Shown in pieces: positions 8,611 to 17,140 of a stretch of 64,000 nt of DNA. Each line of letters starts with the position of its first letter. Within the stretch, counting starts at the first letter, position 1. Under the pieces are notes generated by a model. That model saw only the letters and a list, made by a program, of their open reading frames with translations, was not told where the DNA came from and made no database searches. Origin of the DNA: Shinella zoogloeoides (lineage in GTDB: Bacteria > Pseudomonadota > Alphaproteobacteria > Rhizobiales > Rhizobiaceae); contig NZ_CP093528.1 in assembly GCF_022682305.1 (NCBI RefSeq), forward strand, positions 819,501 to 883,500, written 5' to 3'. The position numbers and the translations under genes were made by a program.

Positions 8611-9566
8611 AGCCCCAGCGCTGAAAGATCAGGCCCGAGTGGCACGATACGGTTCGGGTTGAGCGACTTGATCGAATAATAGCCCTGCTTGATGTGGTCG
8701 ATATTGACCGTCTCGCGCACGCCAGGAAGATCGAGTACGCGCTTGGTATAGGCGGAAAGCGCCGCATGATCCGCAAGGCGCCGGCGGTTGCATTTGAACA
8801 GACCGAAATAGGCCGCGTCGAAGCGGATGAGCGTAACGAAGAGGCGGATGTCCGCCTCGGAGAAAGTGTCGCCCGTCAGGAAGGGGCGGCCGTCGGCAAG
8901 ACGCGCCTCCAGCTCGTCCAGCATGGCGAAGACACCCTGGTAGGCTTCCTCGTAGGCAGCCTGCGTGGTGGCGAAGCCGGCGCGGTAGACGCCATTGTTG
9001 AGCGCGGGATAGATGCGCTCGTTGAGCGCGTCGATCTCGGAGCGGAGGGCCTGCGGGTAGAGGTCGACGCTCTCGTCCGCCAGCGCGCCGAAGCCGCTGT
9101 TCAGCATGCGCACGATATCGGCCGATTCGTTGTTGACGATGGTCCCGCGCGCCTTGTCCCACAGGACGGGCACGGTCGCGCGGCCGGTGAAGGTCGGCTC
9201 GGCGCGGGAATAGAGTTCGTGCAGGTAGGTCGCGCCATTGAGGTCGTCGCGGTTCGAGCCCGGATAGTCGCCGAAGCGCCAGCCTTGATCGGACAGCGCC
9301 GGCTCGACGACGGAAAGGGAGATCGCGCCGTCGAGCTTCTTCAGCTTGCGGGCGATCAGCGTGCGCGAAGCCCACGGGCAGATGAGCGCGACATAGAGGT
9401 GGTAGCGGCCGCTTTCGGCGGCAAAGCCGCCTTCGCCCGTCGGGCCGGCACCGCCGTCCGGTGTTACCCAGTTGCGGAAGCTGGAGACCTGCCGCACGAA
9501 GCCGCCCTTGGCGTCGGTCGCCTGAACCGGCTGCCAGTCTTCCGTCCACTTGCCATTGACGAGCAT
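8607..9566 (-). CDS. Glutathionyl-hydroquinone reductase (Xi-class GST, YqjG/PcpF type)
   Basis: A 319-residue cytosolic enzyme. The Xi-class active site CPWA is visible in VALICPWASRTLIARKLKKL, followed by the thioredoxin-like fold with VPVLWDKARGTIVNNESADI for glutathione binding, and the all-helical C-terminal domain. Family members use glutathione to reduce S-glutathionyl-hydroquinones made when quinones react with thiols. Length and motifs fit the family throughout. GGGGTGG lies upstream of the start. The gene overlaps the end of the ligase gene by four bases on the opposite strand. Confidence 0.93.
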   Translation of the reverse strand: MLVNGKWTEDWQPVQATDAKGGFVRQVSSFRNWVTPDGGAGPTGEGGFAAESGRYHLYVALICPWASRTLIARKLKKLDGAISLSVVEPALSDQGWRFGDYPGSNRDDLNGATYLHELYSRAEPTFTGRATVPVLWDKARGTIVNNESADIVRMLNSGFGALADESVDLYPQALRSEIDALNERIYPALNNGVYRAGFATTQAAYEEAYQGVFAMLDELEARLADGRPFLTGDTFSEADIRLFVTLIRFDAAYFGLFKCNRRRLADHAALSAYTKRVLDLPGVRETVNIDHIKQGYYSIKSLNPNRIVPLGPDLSALGL

Positions 9567-9821
9567 CGCGCCACCCCGCTTCCGTTGATGGAACTGGCGT
9601 ACCCCCTGCGCGCGCGGACGGCAATTCCCGCGCGGATTGACACAGCGTTCACAAAGCCGTGTCGTCCGGGTGAAATTTGCGTCAAATCATGCGCGCAAGC
9701 CTGAGACCAGCCGCCTCTGCCACAATTGCGGCAGGGTCATGGACCTAAATCGCCGTTCGTTCGTTTCTGATTCAGCCGCCCCGTTCATCCTGCCTGCCGC
9801 CAAACGGATACATAGTTCTTC

Positions 9822-10598
9822 ATGACCGACACCGCGCTTTCCCGCCGCCGTTTCCTCCAATTCTCCGGCCTTGCCATGGCAAGCGGCCTTGCCGGCTGCA
9901 CGTCCTCCATGAACACGGAGGTCTTCCGTGAGCAGACGCGGCCCTATTTCCGCAATACGGCGCTGGAGGGCAGGCCGGAGCAGATCGACAGAAGGGGGCC
10001 GATCAGCATCTACGGCCAGACGCCGCCATCCGGCCTTCTGCCCGAGTCCTCGCGCTACGCCACCATGTATGCCCCAGTCAACGACGGCGGCTTCCAAGTG
10101 CCGGCCGTGCCCTACCAGCAGATCGACCCGCGCTTCTACCGTCAGGAGGTGGAAAGCCCTTTCGCTGAGAAGCCGGGCACGATCATCGTGGACACCGGCA
10201 ACCGCTTTCTCTACCTGATCGAGCAGGATGGCCGCGCCATGCGCTACGGCGTCGGTATCGGCCGGCAGGGTTTCGCCTGGTCGGGCCGCGGCGTCATCCA
10301 GTGGAAGCAGGCCTGGCCGAAGTGGACGCCGCCGGACGAGATGGTCAAGCGCCAGCCGGAACTCGCCAACTATTCCGGCGCGAACGGCGGCATGCCCGGC
10401 GGCCTCAACAACCCGCTCGGCGCCCGCGCGCTCTACATCTTCAAGGACGGCCAGGACACGCTCTACCGCCTGCACGGCTCACCGGAATGGAAGTCCATCG
10501 GCAAGGCCGTCTCCTCCGGCTGCGTGCGCATGCTCAACCAGGATGTGATGGATCTCTATGACCGCGTGCCCAACAAGACGCCGATCCTTGTGATCTGA
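9822..10598 (+). CDS. L,D-transpeptidase, Tat/lipoprotein-type export signal
   Basis: A 258-residue envelope enzyme of the ErfK/YbiS/YkuD fold. The N-terminus combines twin arginines (SRRRFLQFSG) with a lipobox-like LAGC, so it may be a Tat-exported lipoprotein. The catalytic motif is HGSPEWKSIGKAVSSGCVRM, with the active-site cysteine. The enzyme forms 3-3 cross-links in peptidoglycan, or links proteins to it; L,D-transpeptidases are abundant in Rhizobiaceae and are tied to polar growth. It is monocistronic, and a strong hairpin terminator built from dispersed repeats follows it. Confidence 0.92.
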   Translation: MTDTALSRRRFLQFSGLAMASGLAGCTSSMNTEVFREQTRPYFRNTALEGRPEQIDRRGPISIYGQTPPSGLLPESSRYATMYAPVNDGGFQVPAVPYQQIDPRFYRQEVESPFAEKPGTIIVDTGNRFLYLIEQDGRAMRYGVGIGRQGFAWSGRGVIQWKQAWPKWTPPDEMVKRQPELANYSGANGGMPGGLNNPLGARALYIFKDGQDTLYRLHGSPEWKSIGKAVSSGCVRMLNQDVMDLYDRVPNKTPILVI

Positions 10599-10602
10599 CC
10601 GG

Positions 10603-10655
10603 CCTAGAGCATTTCCGGTGAACTCCGGTTCACCGGAAATGCTCTAGGTTTTTGT
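10603..10655 (+). terminator. Rho-independent terminator formed by inverted AGAGCATTTCC repeats
   Basis: A perfect 21-bp stem (arms 10603-10623 and 10628-10648) with a TCCG loop, followed by TTTTTGTTTTT. It terminates the L,D-transpeptidase transcript. The arms carry the dispersed CTAGAGCATTTCC repeat in opposite orientations. Confidence 0.88.
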
Positions 10656-10674
10656 TTTTATCGCATTATCCAAC

Positions 10675-10710
10675 GCCGAAGCGATCCCGCTTCGGCTGGA
10701 AATGCTCTAG
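10675..10710. repeat. Second hairpin and third CTAGAGCATTTCC copy at the 3' end of purN
   Basis: A stem GCCGAAGCG / CGCTTCGGC (10675-10683, 10688-10696) is followed by GGAAATGCTCTAG (10698-10710). The CTAG at the end supplies the TAG stop codon of purN on the minus strand. Another copy of the repeat occurs at about 25812. Confidence 0.65.
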
Positions 10711-11372
10711 TTCCCGGCCGGCGAGATCAGATGCGCCCCGGCCACCTGCTGGAGATCGGCGGAGGAAACGGCCTTGCCGTCCTCCATGCGCACCTTGCCC
10801 TCCGCCACGAGCCGCAGCGCCAGCGGATAGCTCCTGTGCTCCACCGTCAGCACGCGCGCGGCCAGCGTATCGGCGGTATCGGCCGGCAGCACCGGCACGG
10901 CGGCCTGCACGATCACCGGACCCTCGTCCATGCCCTCGGTCACGAAATGCACCGTGCAGCCGGCGATGCGCAGCCCCGCATCGATGGCGCGCTGGTGCGT
11001 GTGCAGGCCGGGGAAGAGCGGCAGCAGGGACGGATGGATATTGAGGATGCGGCCCTCGTGGCGGTTGATGAACGCGCCGGAGAGCAGCCGCATATAGCCC
11101 GCAAGGCAGATGATATCGGGCGAGAGCGCGTCGAGCGCGTCGAGGATCGCCGCCTCGTGTGCTTCCTTGCTGGAAAAGTCCCGGCGCAGGAAGACGCGGG
11201 TCGCAATGCCGAGCGCCTCGGCCTTCGCAAGCCCCCCGGCCTCCGCCTTGTCGGAGAAGACCGCGACGATCTCGGCCGGGAAATCCGGCGCTTCCGCCGC
11301 CTTCGCCAGCGCCAGCATGTTGGAGCCGCCGCCGGAGATGAAGGCGACGACGCGCTTTCTGGGCGCCGTCAT
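10707..11372 (-). CDS. purN: Phosphoribosylglycinamide formyltransferase
   Basis: A 221-residue enzyme of purine biosynthesis that transfers formyl from 10-formyltetrahydrofolate to GAR. Visible motifs are the phosphate-binding SGGGSN near the N-terminus, the catalytic [12 protein letters not shown] and the conserved MDEGPVI segment. Its start overlaps the end of purM by four bases (ATGA), so the two genes are translationally coupled, the usual alphaproteobacterial arrangement. The stop codon lies inside a dispersed palindromic repeat. Confidence 0.96.
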   Translation of the reverse strand: MTAPRKRVVAFISGGGSNMLALAKAAEAPDFPAEIVAVFSDKAEAGGLAKAEALGIATRVFLRRDFSSKEAHEAAILDALDALSPDIICLAGYMRLLSGAFINRHEGRILNIHPSLLPLFPGLHTHQRAIDAGLRIAGCTVHFVTEGMDEGPVIVQAAVPVLPADTADTLAARVLTVEHRSYPLALRLVAEGKVRMEDGKAVSSADLQQVAGAHLISPAGN

Positions 11373-12442
11373 AGGGCGAGCGTGCCCTTGTAGATCGTGC
11401 CGGCCGCGCCCTCGTCACGTGCGACCATGCGGCCGAGGCGGAAGACGCTCTCGCCTTCGGCCGAAAGGGCGGCTACGACCGCACCGGCCTTGTCGGCCGG
11501 AACGACGGCGATCATGCCGACACCGCAATTGAAGGTGCGGAGCATTTCCGTCGCTTCCACGCCGCCCGTTTTTGCAAGCCAGGAGAAGACCGCCGGGGCC
11601 TTGACGGCAGCAAGGTCGATCTCGGCGGCAAGGTGCTTCGGCAGCACGCGCGGAATGTTCTCCGGGAAGCCGCCGCCGGTGATATGCGCCAGCGCCTTGA
11701 TCGCGCCCGTCTCGCGGATCGCCTTCAGCAGCGGCTTCACATAGATCTTCGTCGGTGTCAGCAGCGCCTCGCCGAGGCTTTTTGCGCCATCGAACGGGGC
11801 AGGGGCGTCCCAGCCGAGGCCCGAGAGCGTGACGATCTTGCGCACCAGCGAATAGCCGTTGGAATGCACGCCCGAGGAGGCGAGGCCCAGGATGACGTCG
11901 CCTTCGGCGATATCGCCCGCCGGGAGCAACTGGCCGCGTTCGGCCGCGCCGACCGCGAAGCCGGCGAGATCGTAGTCGCCATGCGAGTACATGCCCGGCA
12001 TTTCCGCCGTCTCGCCGCCGATCAGCGCGCAGCCGGCCTGGCGGCAGCCCTCGGCGATACCCTCGACGATGGCTGCGCCCTGTTCGGGGTCGAGCTTGCC
12101 GGTGGCGAAATAGTCGAGGAAGAAGAGCGGTTCGGCGCCCTGCACCACAAGGTCGTTGACGCACATGGCGACGAGGTCGATGCCGACGGTGTCGTGGCGG
12201 TTCGCGTCGATGGCGATCTTCAGCTTGGTGCCGACGCCGTCATTGGCGGCGACGAGCACCGGGTCCTTGAAGCCGGCCGCCTTCAGGTCGAAGAGGCCGC
12301 CGAAGCCGCCGATCTCGCCGTCCGCGCCCGGGCGGCGCGTCGAGCGCACCGCCGGCTTGATCTTCTCGACCATCAGGTTGCCTGCGTCGATGTCGACGCC
12401 CGCGTCGCTATAGGTCAGACCGTTCTTTTCCGACTGGCTCAT
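11369..12442 (-). CDS. purM: Phosphoribosylformylglycinamidine cyclo-ligase (AIR synthetase)
   Basis: A 357-residue enzyme converting FGAM to AIR in purine synthesis, using ATP. It has the conserved GGFGGLFDL segment, [11 protein letters not shown] and the [12 protein letters not shown] motif of the AIR synthase family, plus the GGGFPEN-like loop ([14 protein letters not shown]). Length and motifs are full. It is the first gene of a two-gene purM-purN operon read leftward. The 362-bp gap to the divergent permease gene holds a RIME-like repeat, with nothing else recognised between 12443 and 12567. Confidence 0.97.
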   Translation of the reverse strand: MSQSEKNGLTYSDAGVDIDAGNLMVEKIKPAVRSTRRPGADGEIGGFGGLFDLKAAGFKDPVLVAANDGVGTKLKIAIDANRHDTVGIDLVAMCVNDLVVQGAEPLFFLDYFATGKLDPEQGAAIVEGIAEGCRQAGCALIGGETAEMPGMYSHGDYDLAGFAVGAAERGQLLPAGDIAEGDVILGLASSGVHSNGYSLVRKIVTLSGLGWDAPAPFDGAKSLGEALLTPTKIYVKPLLKAIRETGAIKALAHITGGGFPENIPRVLPKHLAAEIDLAAVKAPAVFSWLAKTGGVEATEMLRTFNCGVGMIAVVPADKAGAVVAALSAEGESVFRLGRMVARDEGAAGTIYKGTLAL

Positions 12443-12567
12443 GCTCTCGTCTCCGGCTCGCGCGCTTATCGCGCCCGATTGGCATGATGGGGGGATAAGT
12501 GCAAGAAGAATGCCGGGAGTACCGGGATTTTTTCACTGGTTTGCCGCATGGTCTTGCCGCGGAAATC

Positions 12568-12702
12568 GCCCCTTGCCCTAACCCTCTCCCCGCGGGCAGG
12601 GAGAGGGGACGTGCCCTGCGCAACGGGGAAATCGGGGAAAACGATGCGGCATATCCCTTCTCCACGCCTGCGGGGAGAAGGTGGCGGCAGCCGGATGAGG
12701 GG
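12568..12702 (-). repeat. RIME-like palindromic repeat, copy 2
   Basis: Runs from GCCCCTTGCCCTAACCCTCTC to GGATGAGGGGC, inverted relative to copies 1, 3 and 4. Two hairpins are visible, around CTCTCCCCGCGGGCAGGGAGAG and TTCTCCACGCCTGCGGGGAGAA. It occupies most of the divergent purM/permease intergenic region. Confidence 0.8.
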
Positions 12703-12804
12703 CCGGGGCCTCGAAACGAGCGTCACGGCTTCTTCCCGCCGAGCCTTGACCTTTCTCACCCCCGCATCCTATCTCCAGTGCGAACGAAACACGGGAAAAG
12801 CACG

Positions 12805-13923
12805 ATGGCAGCCCATATCAGCGGCGCGGGATTGAAGCGGCAGGTGATCTTCTGGCTCATCGCCTTCGTCTGCTTCGCGCTCTTCCTGCTCGTCTTCTCC
12901 GGTATCCTTCTACCGTTCATCGCCGGCATGGCGCTCGCCTATTTCCTCGATCCGGTCGCCGACCGGCTGGAGCGTATCGGCCTTTCCCGCACCATGGCGA
13001 CGGTGGTGATCCTCGTCACCTTCGTCGTGCTCTTCGCGCTGTCGCTGATGATCGTCATCCCGCTGCTCGCAACCCAGGCCGCCGATTTCCTGGAGAAGCT
13101 GCCGGGCTACGTCACCCAGCTTCAGGAGTTGGTGGCGAGCTTCAATCCGGATCTCCTGCCGAGCTGGATCGGCAGCCAGATGGGCACGATCAAGCAGAGC
13201 TTCTCCACCATCCTCGCCGAGGCCGCCGGCTTCCTCGGCACGGTGTTCAAGCAGCTCTGGAATTCCGGCATGGCGCTGGTCAACGTCCTCTCGCTGCTGG
13301 TCATCACGCCCGTCGTCGCCTTCTATCTCCTGCTCGACTGGGACCGCATGATAGACAAGGTGGATAGCTGGGTGCCGCGCGATCATGTCGCCAATGTGCG
13401 CCAGATCGCCTCCGAGATGGATGCGGCCATTGCCGGCTTCGTGCGCGGGCAAGGCTCCATCTGCATCATCCTCGGCCTGTTCTACGGCGTCGGCCTTTCT
13501 TTCGCCGGCCTCAATTTCGGCCTGCTGATCGGCCTTTTCGCCGGCCTCATCAGCTTCATTCCCTATGTCGGCTCGCTGGTTGGCCTCGTGCTCGCCGTCG
13601 GCGTCGCCGTGGTGCAGTTCTGGCCGGATTACTGGATGGTGGCGCTCATCGCCGTCATCTTCTTCACCGGCCAGTTCATCGAGGGCAACATCCTCCAGCC
13701 GAAGCTCGTCGGCTCGCGCGTCGGCCTGCACCCGGTCTGGCTGATGTTCGCGCTGGTCGCCTTCGGCGCGCTGTTCGGCTTCGTCGGGCTGATGATCGCC
13801 GTGCCGGCCGCCGCCGCCGTGGGTGTGCTTGTCCGCTTCGGCCTCAACCGCTACCTTGACAGCGACCTCTACTACGGCAGGAGCAAGTCCGTTCTCCTCG
13901 AAGAGAGCACACCGAAAGACTAA
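12805..13923 (+). CDS. AI-2E family (PerM/YdiK-like) transporter
   Basis: A 372-residue inner-membrane protein with about eight hydrophobic helices: an N-terminal pair (FWLIAFVCFALFLLVFSGILLPFIAGMALAYFLDP), a soluble middle, then a C-terminal helix cluster containing the family segment FIPYVGSLVGLVLAVGVAVVQF and FIEGNILQPKLVGSRVGLHPVWLMFAL. The family is named for autoinducer-2 export in TqsA, but other members move Na+/Li+ or unknown substrates. In rhizobia the gene commonly sits between purM and hdaA, as here. A second paralogue lies at 51379-52506. Confidence 0.88.
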   Translation: MAAHISGAGLKRQVIFWLIAFVCFALFLLVFSGILLPFIAGMALAYFLDPVADRLERIGLSRTMATVVILVTFVVLFALSLMIVIPLLATQAADFLEKLPGYVTQLQELVASFNPDLLPSWIGSQMGTIKQSFSTILAEAAGFLGTVFKQLWNSGMALVNVLSLLVITPVVAFYLLLDWDRMIDKVDSWVPRDHVANVRQIASEMDAAIAGFVRGQGSICIILGLFYGVGLSFAGLNFGLLIGLFAGLISFIPYVGSLVGLVLAVGVAVVQFWPDYWMVALIAVIFFTGQFIEGNILQPKLVGSRVGLHPVWLMFALVAFGALFGFVGLMIAVPAAAAVGVLVRFGLNRYLDSDLYYGRSKSVLLEESTPKD

Positions 13924-13951
13924 CGGTGGCAGAGAGTAGCCGAGTAACACC

Positions 13952-14638
13952 ATGACGTCGCGCAAGACCGCCGAACAGTTGCCGCTGGCCTTCGGGCACG
14001 ACCCCGCGACGGGCCGCGACGACCTCCTGATCGCCGAACCCGTGGACGCGGCCGTGGCGATGATCGACGCCTGGCCGCACTGGCCGGCGCCCGTTGTCGT
14101 CATCGCCGGACCCGTCGGCTCGGGAAAGTCGCACCTCGCCGCCATCTGGCGCGAGAAGGCCGGCGCACGCCTCATCGAGGCGAAGGCGGGGCAGGGCGCG
14201 GAGGAGGCCGCCGAACATGGCCCCGTCCTCATCGAGGATGCCGACCGCGCGGGCTTCGAAGACCGCACGCTCTTCCACATTATCAACAACGTGCGCCAGC
14301 ACGGCCATACCCTGCTCATCACCAGCCGGCTCTGGCCGATGTCCTGGCCGGTGGAGCTGCCGGACCTGCGCTCGCGCCTCAAGGCGGCGACGGTGGTGGA
14401 GATCGGCGAGCCGGATGACGAACTGCTCTCGCAGGTCATCGTAAAACTCTTCGCCGACCGCCAGCTCTTCGTCGACGACAAGCTCGTCGCCTATATCGTG
14501 GCGCGCATGGAGCGCTCGCTGGAGGCGGCGCAAACCCTGGTGGAACGCCTCGACCGCCTGGCGCTCGCCCGCGGCAGCCGTATCACGCGCACGCTGGCGC
14601 AGGAGGTGCTGGGGGAGATGGTGGGCGGAGAGGATTGA
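13952..14638 (+). CDS. hdaA: DnaA-related regulator HdaA (regulatory inactivation of DnaA)
   Basis: A 228-residue AAA+ protein lacking the DnaA DNA-binding domain. The N-terminal QLPLAFGH segment matches the beta-clamp-binding motif that Hda proteins use to stimulate DnaA-ATP hydrolysis after replication starts. The Walker A motif is GPVGSGKSHL and the Walker B-like segment is VLIEDADR; a sensor-like arginine region is in SLEAAQTLVERLDRLA. The gene lies 28 bp after the permease and before ppk, as in other rhizobia, and limits over-initiation of replication. Confidence 0.92.
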   Translation: MTSRKTAEQLPLAFGHDPATGRDDLLIAEPVDAAVAMIDAWPHWPAPVVVIAGPVGSGKSHLAAIWREKAGARLIEAKAGQGAEEAAEHGPVLIEDADRAGFEDRTLFHIINNVRQHGHTLLITSRLWPMSWPVELPDLRSRLKAATVVEIGEPDDELLSQVIVKLFADRQLFVDDKLVAYIVARMERSLEAAQTLVERLDRLALARGSRITRTLAQEVLGEMVGGED

Positions 14639-14651
14639 GGGGAGGACGCTG

Positions 14652-14791
14652 CGCCCCTCATCCGGCCTGCCGGCCACCTTCTCCCCGCAGGCGGGGAGAA
14701 GGGGATATGCCGCACCGTTTCCCAAATCTCCAACGCTGCACGGGGCAAGTCCCCTCTCCCCGCTTGCGGGGAGAGGGTTAGGGTGAGGGGC
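14652..14791 (+). repeat. RIME-like palindromic repeat, copy 3
   Basis: The clearest copy. GCCCCTCATCCGGCC leads into a first hairpin (CTTCTCCCCGCAGGCGGGGA plus the closing GAAG), then a spacer, then a second hairpin (CTCTCCCCGCTTGCGGGGAG) ending GGGTGAGGGGC. It lies between hdaA and the ppk promoter and may end the hdaA transcript. Confidence 0.85.
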
Positions 14792-14836
14792 AGCCCCGGC
14801 TACGATTGTCTCCTGAATCCCACCGCCCCCGATTGA

Positions 14837-14869
14837 CTGTCACAGTTCTGTCGTCAAACTGCGCTAAAC
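14837..14869 (+). promoter_or_regulatory. PhoB-type box upstream of ppk (three 11-bp units)
   Basis: Three direct repeats start exactly 11 bp apart: CTGTCACAGTT, CTGTCGTCAAA and CTGCGCTAAAC. The first two match the Pho-box half-site pattern CTGTCAT with 4-bp spacers. Control of polyphosphate kinase by the phosphate-starvation regulator PhoB is known in other proteobacteria. Confidence 0.65.
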
Positions 14870-14934
14870 GCTTCGCGGAAAAGCGGAAATAGTTTTCGCG
14901 TTCAAGGCTGACGGCAAACCGGGCGGAACTTCCA

Positions 14935-17130
14935 ATGGATACAGCGACTTCCGATCTCTCTCAGGAAAAGCCCGCCGATGCGCCCATCGACGTCGCGGCG
15001 CTGATGGCCAGTCCCGAGCGCTTCATCAACCGCGAGTTCTCCTGGCTCCAGTTCAATCGCCGCGTCCTCGAGGAGACGCTGAACACCGCCCATCCTCTGC
15101 TGGAGCGCATTCGCTTCCTGTCGATCTCGGCGGCCAATCTCGACGAGTTCTTCATGGTGCGCGTCGCCGGCCTGGAAGGGCAGGTGCGCCAGGGCGTCGG
15201 CATCCGCAGCCCGGACGGCAAGACCTCTGCCGAGCAGCTCGACGATATCCTGAAGGAGATCGACAATCTCCAGATGGAGCAGCAGGCCTCGCTCGCCGTG
15301 CTCCAGCAGTATCTCGCCAAGGAAGACATCCTGATCGTCCGCCCCACGGCGCTTTCCAGCGACGACAAGGTCTGGCTCCAGCAGGAATTCATGCAGTCGA
15401 TCTTCCCGGTGCTGACGCCGCTCTCCATCGATCCGGCCCATCCGTTCCCGTTCATCCCGAACCTCGGCTTCTCCATCGGCCTCCAGCTTGAAAGCACGAC
15501 CGGCAAGGAGCCGATGACGGCGCTGCTCCGCCTGCCCGTCGCGCTCGACCGCTTCATCCGCCTGCCGGACGCCAAGGGCGCGATCCGCTACATCACGCTT
15601 GAGGATGCCGTCGGCCTCTTCATCGGAAGACTCTTCCCCGGCTATATCGTGCGCGGCTCGGGCACGTTCCGCATCATCCGCGACAGCGATATCGAGGTGG
15701 AGGAAGAGGCAGAGGATCTGGTGCGCTTCTTCGAGACGGCGCTGAAGCGCCGCCGCCGCGGCTCGGTGATCCGCATCGAGACGGATTCGGAAATGCCCGA
15801 ATCGCTGCGCCGCTTCGTGGTCGGCGAACTCGGCGTGCCGGATAACCGCGTCGCCGTGCTGCCGGGCCTGCTCGCCCTCAACACGCTGTCGGAAATCGCC
15901 AAGGCCCCGCGCGACGACCTGCGGTTCGAGCCCTACAATGCCCGATTTCCCGAACGCGTCCGCGAGCACGCCGGAGACTGCCTCGCCGCCATCCGGGAAA
16001 AGGACATGGTCGTCCACCACCCCTACGAAAGCTTCGACGTGGTGGTCCAGTTCCTTCTCCAGGCTGCGCGCGATCCTGACGTCCTGGCGATAAAGCAGAC
16101 GCTCTACCGCACCTCCAACGACAGCCCCATCGTGCGCGCGCTGATCGACGCGGCCGAGGCCGGCAAGTCGGTGACGGCGCTGGTGGAACTGAAAGCCCGC
16201 TTCGATGAAGAGGCCAACATCCGCTGGGCGCGCGACCTCGAGCGCGCCGGCGTGCAGGTCGTCTTCGGCTTCATCGAACTGAAAACCCACGCCAAGATGT
16301 CGATGGTCGTGCGCCGCGAGGAGGGCAAGCTTCGCACCTATTGCCACCTCGGCACGGGCAACTATCACCCGATCACGGCGAAGATCTACACGGACCTGTC
16401 CTTCTTCACCTGCAACCCGACGATTGCCAGCGACATGGCGAACATCTTCAATTTCATCACCGGCTATGGCGAGCCGGAGGCCGGCATGAAGCTCGCCTTC
16501 TCGCCCTATACGCTGCGCCCGCGCATCCTGCGTCACATCGACGAGGAGATCGCGCATGCGAAGAACGGCGCGCCGGCGGCGATCTGGATGAAGATGAATT
16601 CGCTGGTCGATCCCGACATCATCGACGCCCTCTACCGCGCCAGCCAGGCGGGCGTGATCGTCGATCTCGTCGTGCGCGGCATCTGCTGCCTGCGCCCGCA
16701 GGTTCCGGGGCTTTCCGACAATATCCGCGTCAAATCCATCGTCGGCCGCTTCCTCGAACATTCCCGCATCTTCTGCTTCGGCAATGGCCACGGGCTTCCA
16801 TCGGACAAGGCGCTGGTCTATATAGGCTCCGCGGATATGATGCCGCGCAACCTGGACCGGCGGGTCGAGACACTCGTGCCTCTGATCAACCGGACGGTGC
16901 ATGAGCAGGTACTTTCGCAGATCATGCTGGGCAATCTCATCGATAACCAGCAGAGCTACGAGATTCTTGCGGACGGAACGTCCCGGCGCATGGAAGTGCA
17001 GTCCGGGGCCGAGCCGTTCAACGCTCAGCACTACTTCATGACCAACCCCAGCCTCTCGGGCCGGGGCGAGGCTCTGAAGTCCTCGACACCGAAGGCGATC
17101 GCGGGCTGGCAAGGCCGCCGGAAGACATAA
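14935..17130 (+). CDS. ppk: Polyphosphate kinase 1
   Basis: A 731-residue enzyme that reversibly polymerises the gamma-phosphate of ATP into polyphosphate. The N-terminal domain opens with [19 protein letters not shown]. The C-terminal phospholipase-D-like domains include the [20 protein letters not shown] segment, around residue 471, where the family's conserved autophosphorylation histidine lies, and [16 protein letters not shown] near the end. Exopolyphosphatase ppx follows 10 bp later, so synthesis and breakdown genes form one operon. An apparent PhoB box precedes the gene by about 65 bp. Confidence 0.97.
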   Translation: MDTATSDLSQEKPADAPIDVAALMASPERFINREFSWLQFNRRVLEETLNTAHPLLERIRFLSISAANLDEFFMVRVAGLEGQVRQGVGIRSPDGKTSAEQLDDILKEIDNLQMEQQASLAVLQQYLAKEDILIVRPTALSSDDKVWLQQEFMQSIFPVLTPLSIDPAHPFPFIPNLGFSIGLQLESTTGKEPMTALLRLPVALDRFIRLPDAKGAIRYITLEDAVGLFIGRLFPGYIVRGSGTFRIIRDSDIEVEEEAEDLVRFFETALKRRRRGSVIRIETDSEMPESLRRFVVGELGVPDNRVAVLPGLLALNTLSEIAKAPRDDLRFEPYNARFPERVREHAGDCLAAIREKDMVVHHPYESFDVVVQFLLQAARDPDVLAIKQTLYRTSNDSPIVRALIDAAEAGKSVTALVELKARFDEEANIRWARDLERAGVQVVFGFIELKTHAKMSMVVRREEGKLRTYCHLGTGNYHPITAKIYTDLSFFTCNPTIASDMANIFNFITGYGEPEAGMKLAFSPYTLRPRILRHIDEEIAHAKNGAPAAIWMKMNSLVDPDIIDALYRASQAGVIVDLVVRGICCLRPQVPGLSDNIRVKSIVGRFLEHSRIFCFGNGHGLPSDKALVYIGSADMMPRNLDRRVETLVPLINRTVHEQVLSQIMLGNLIDNQQSYEILADGTSRRMEVQSGAEPFNAQHYFMTNPSLSGRGEALKSSTPKAIAGWQGRRKT

Positions 17131-17140
17131 CTGGATATGC

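Noticed and set aside
10603..10648. Long stem considered as a mobile-element end (inverted repeat of an IS)
   Set aside because: No transposase and no target duplication is visible; the T-run after the stem fits a transcription terminator.
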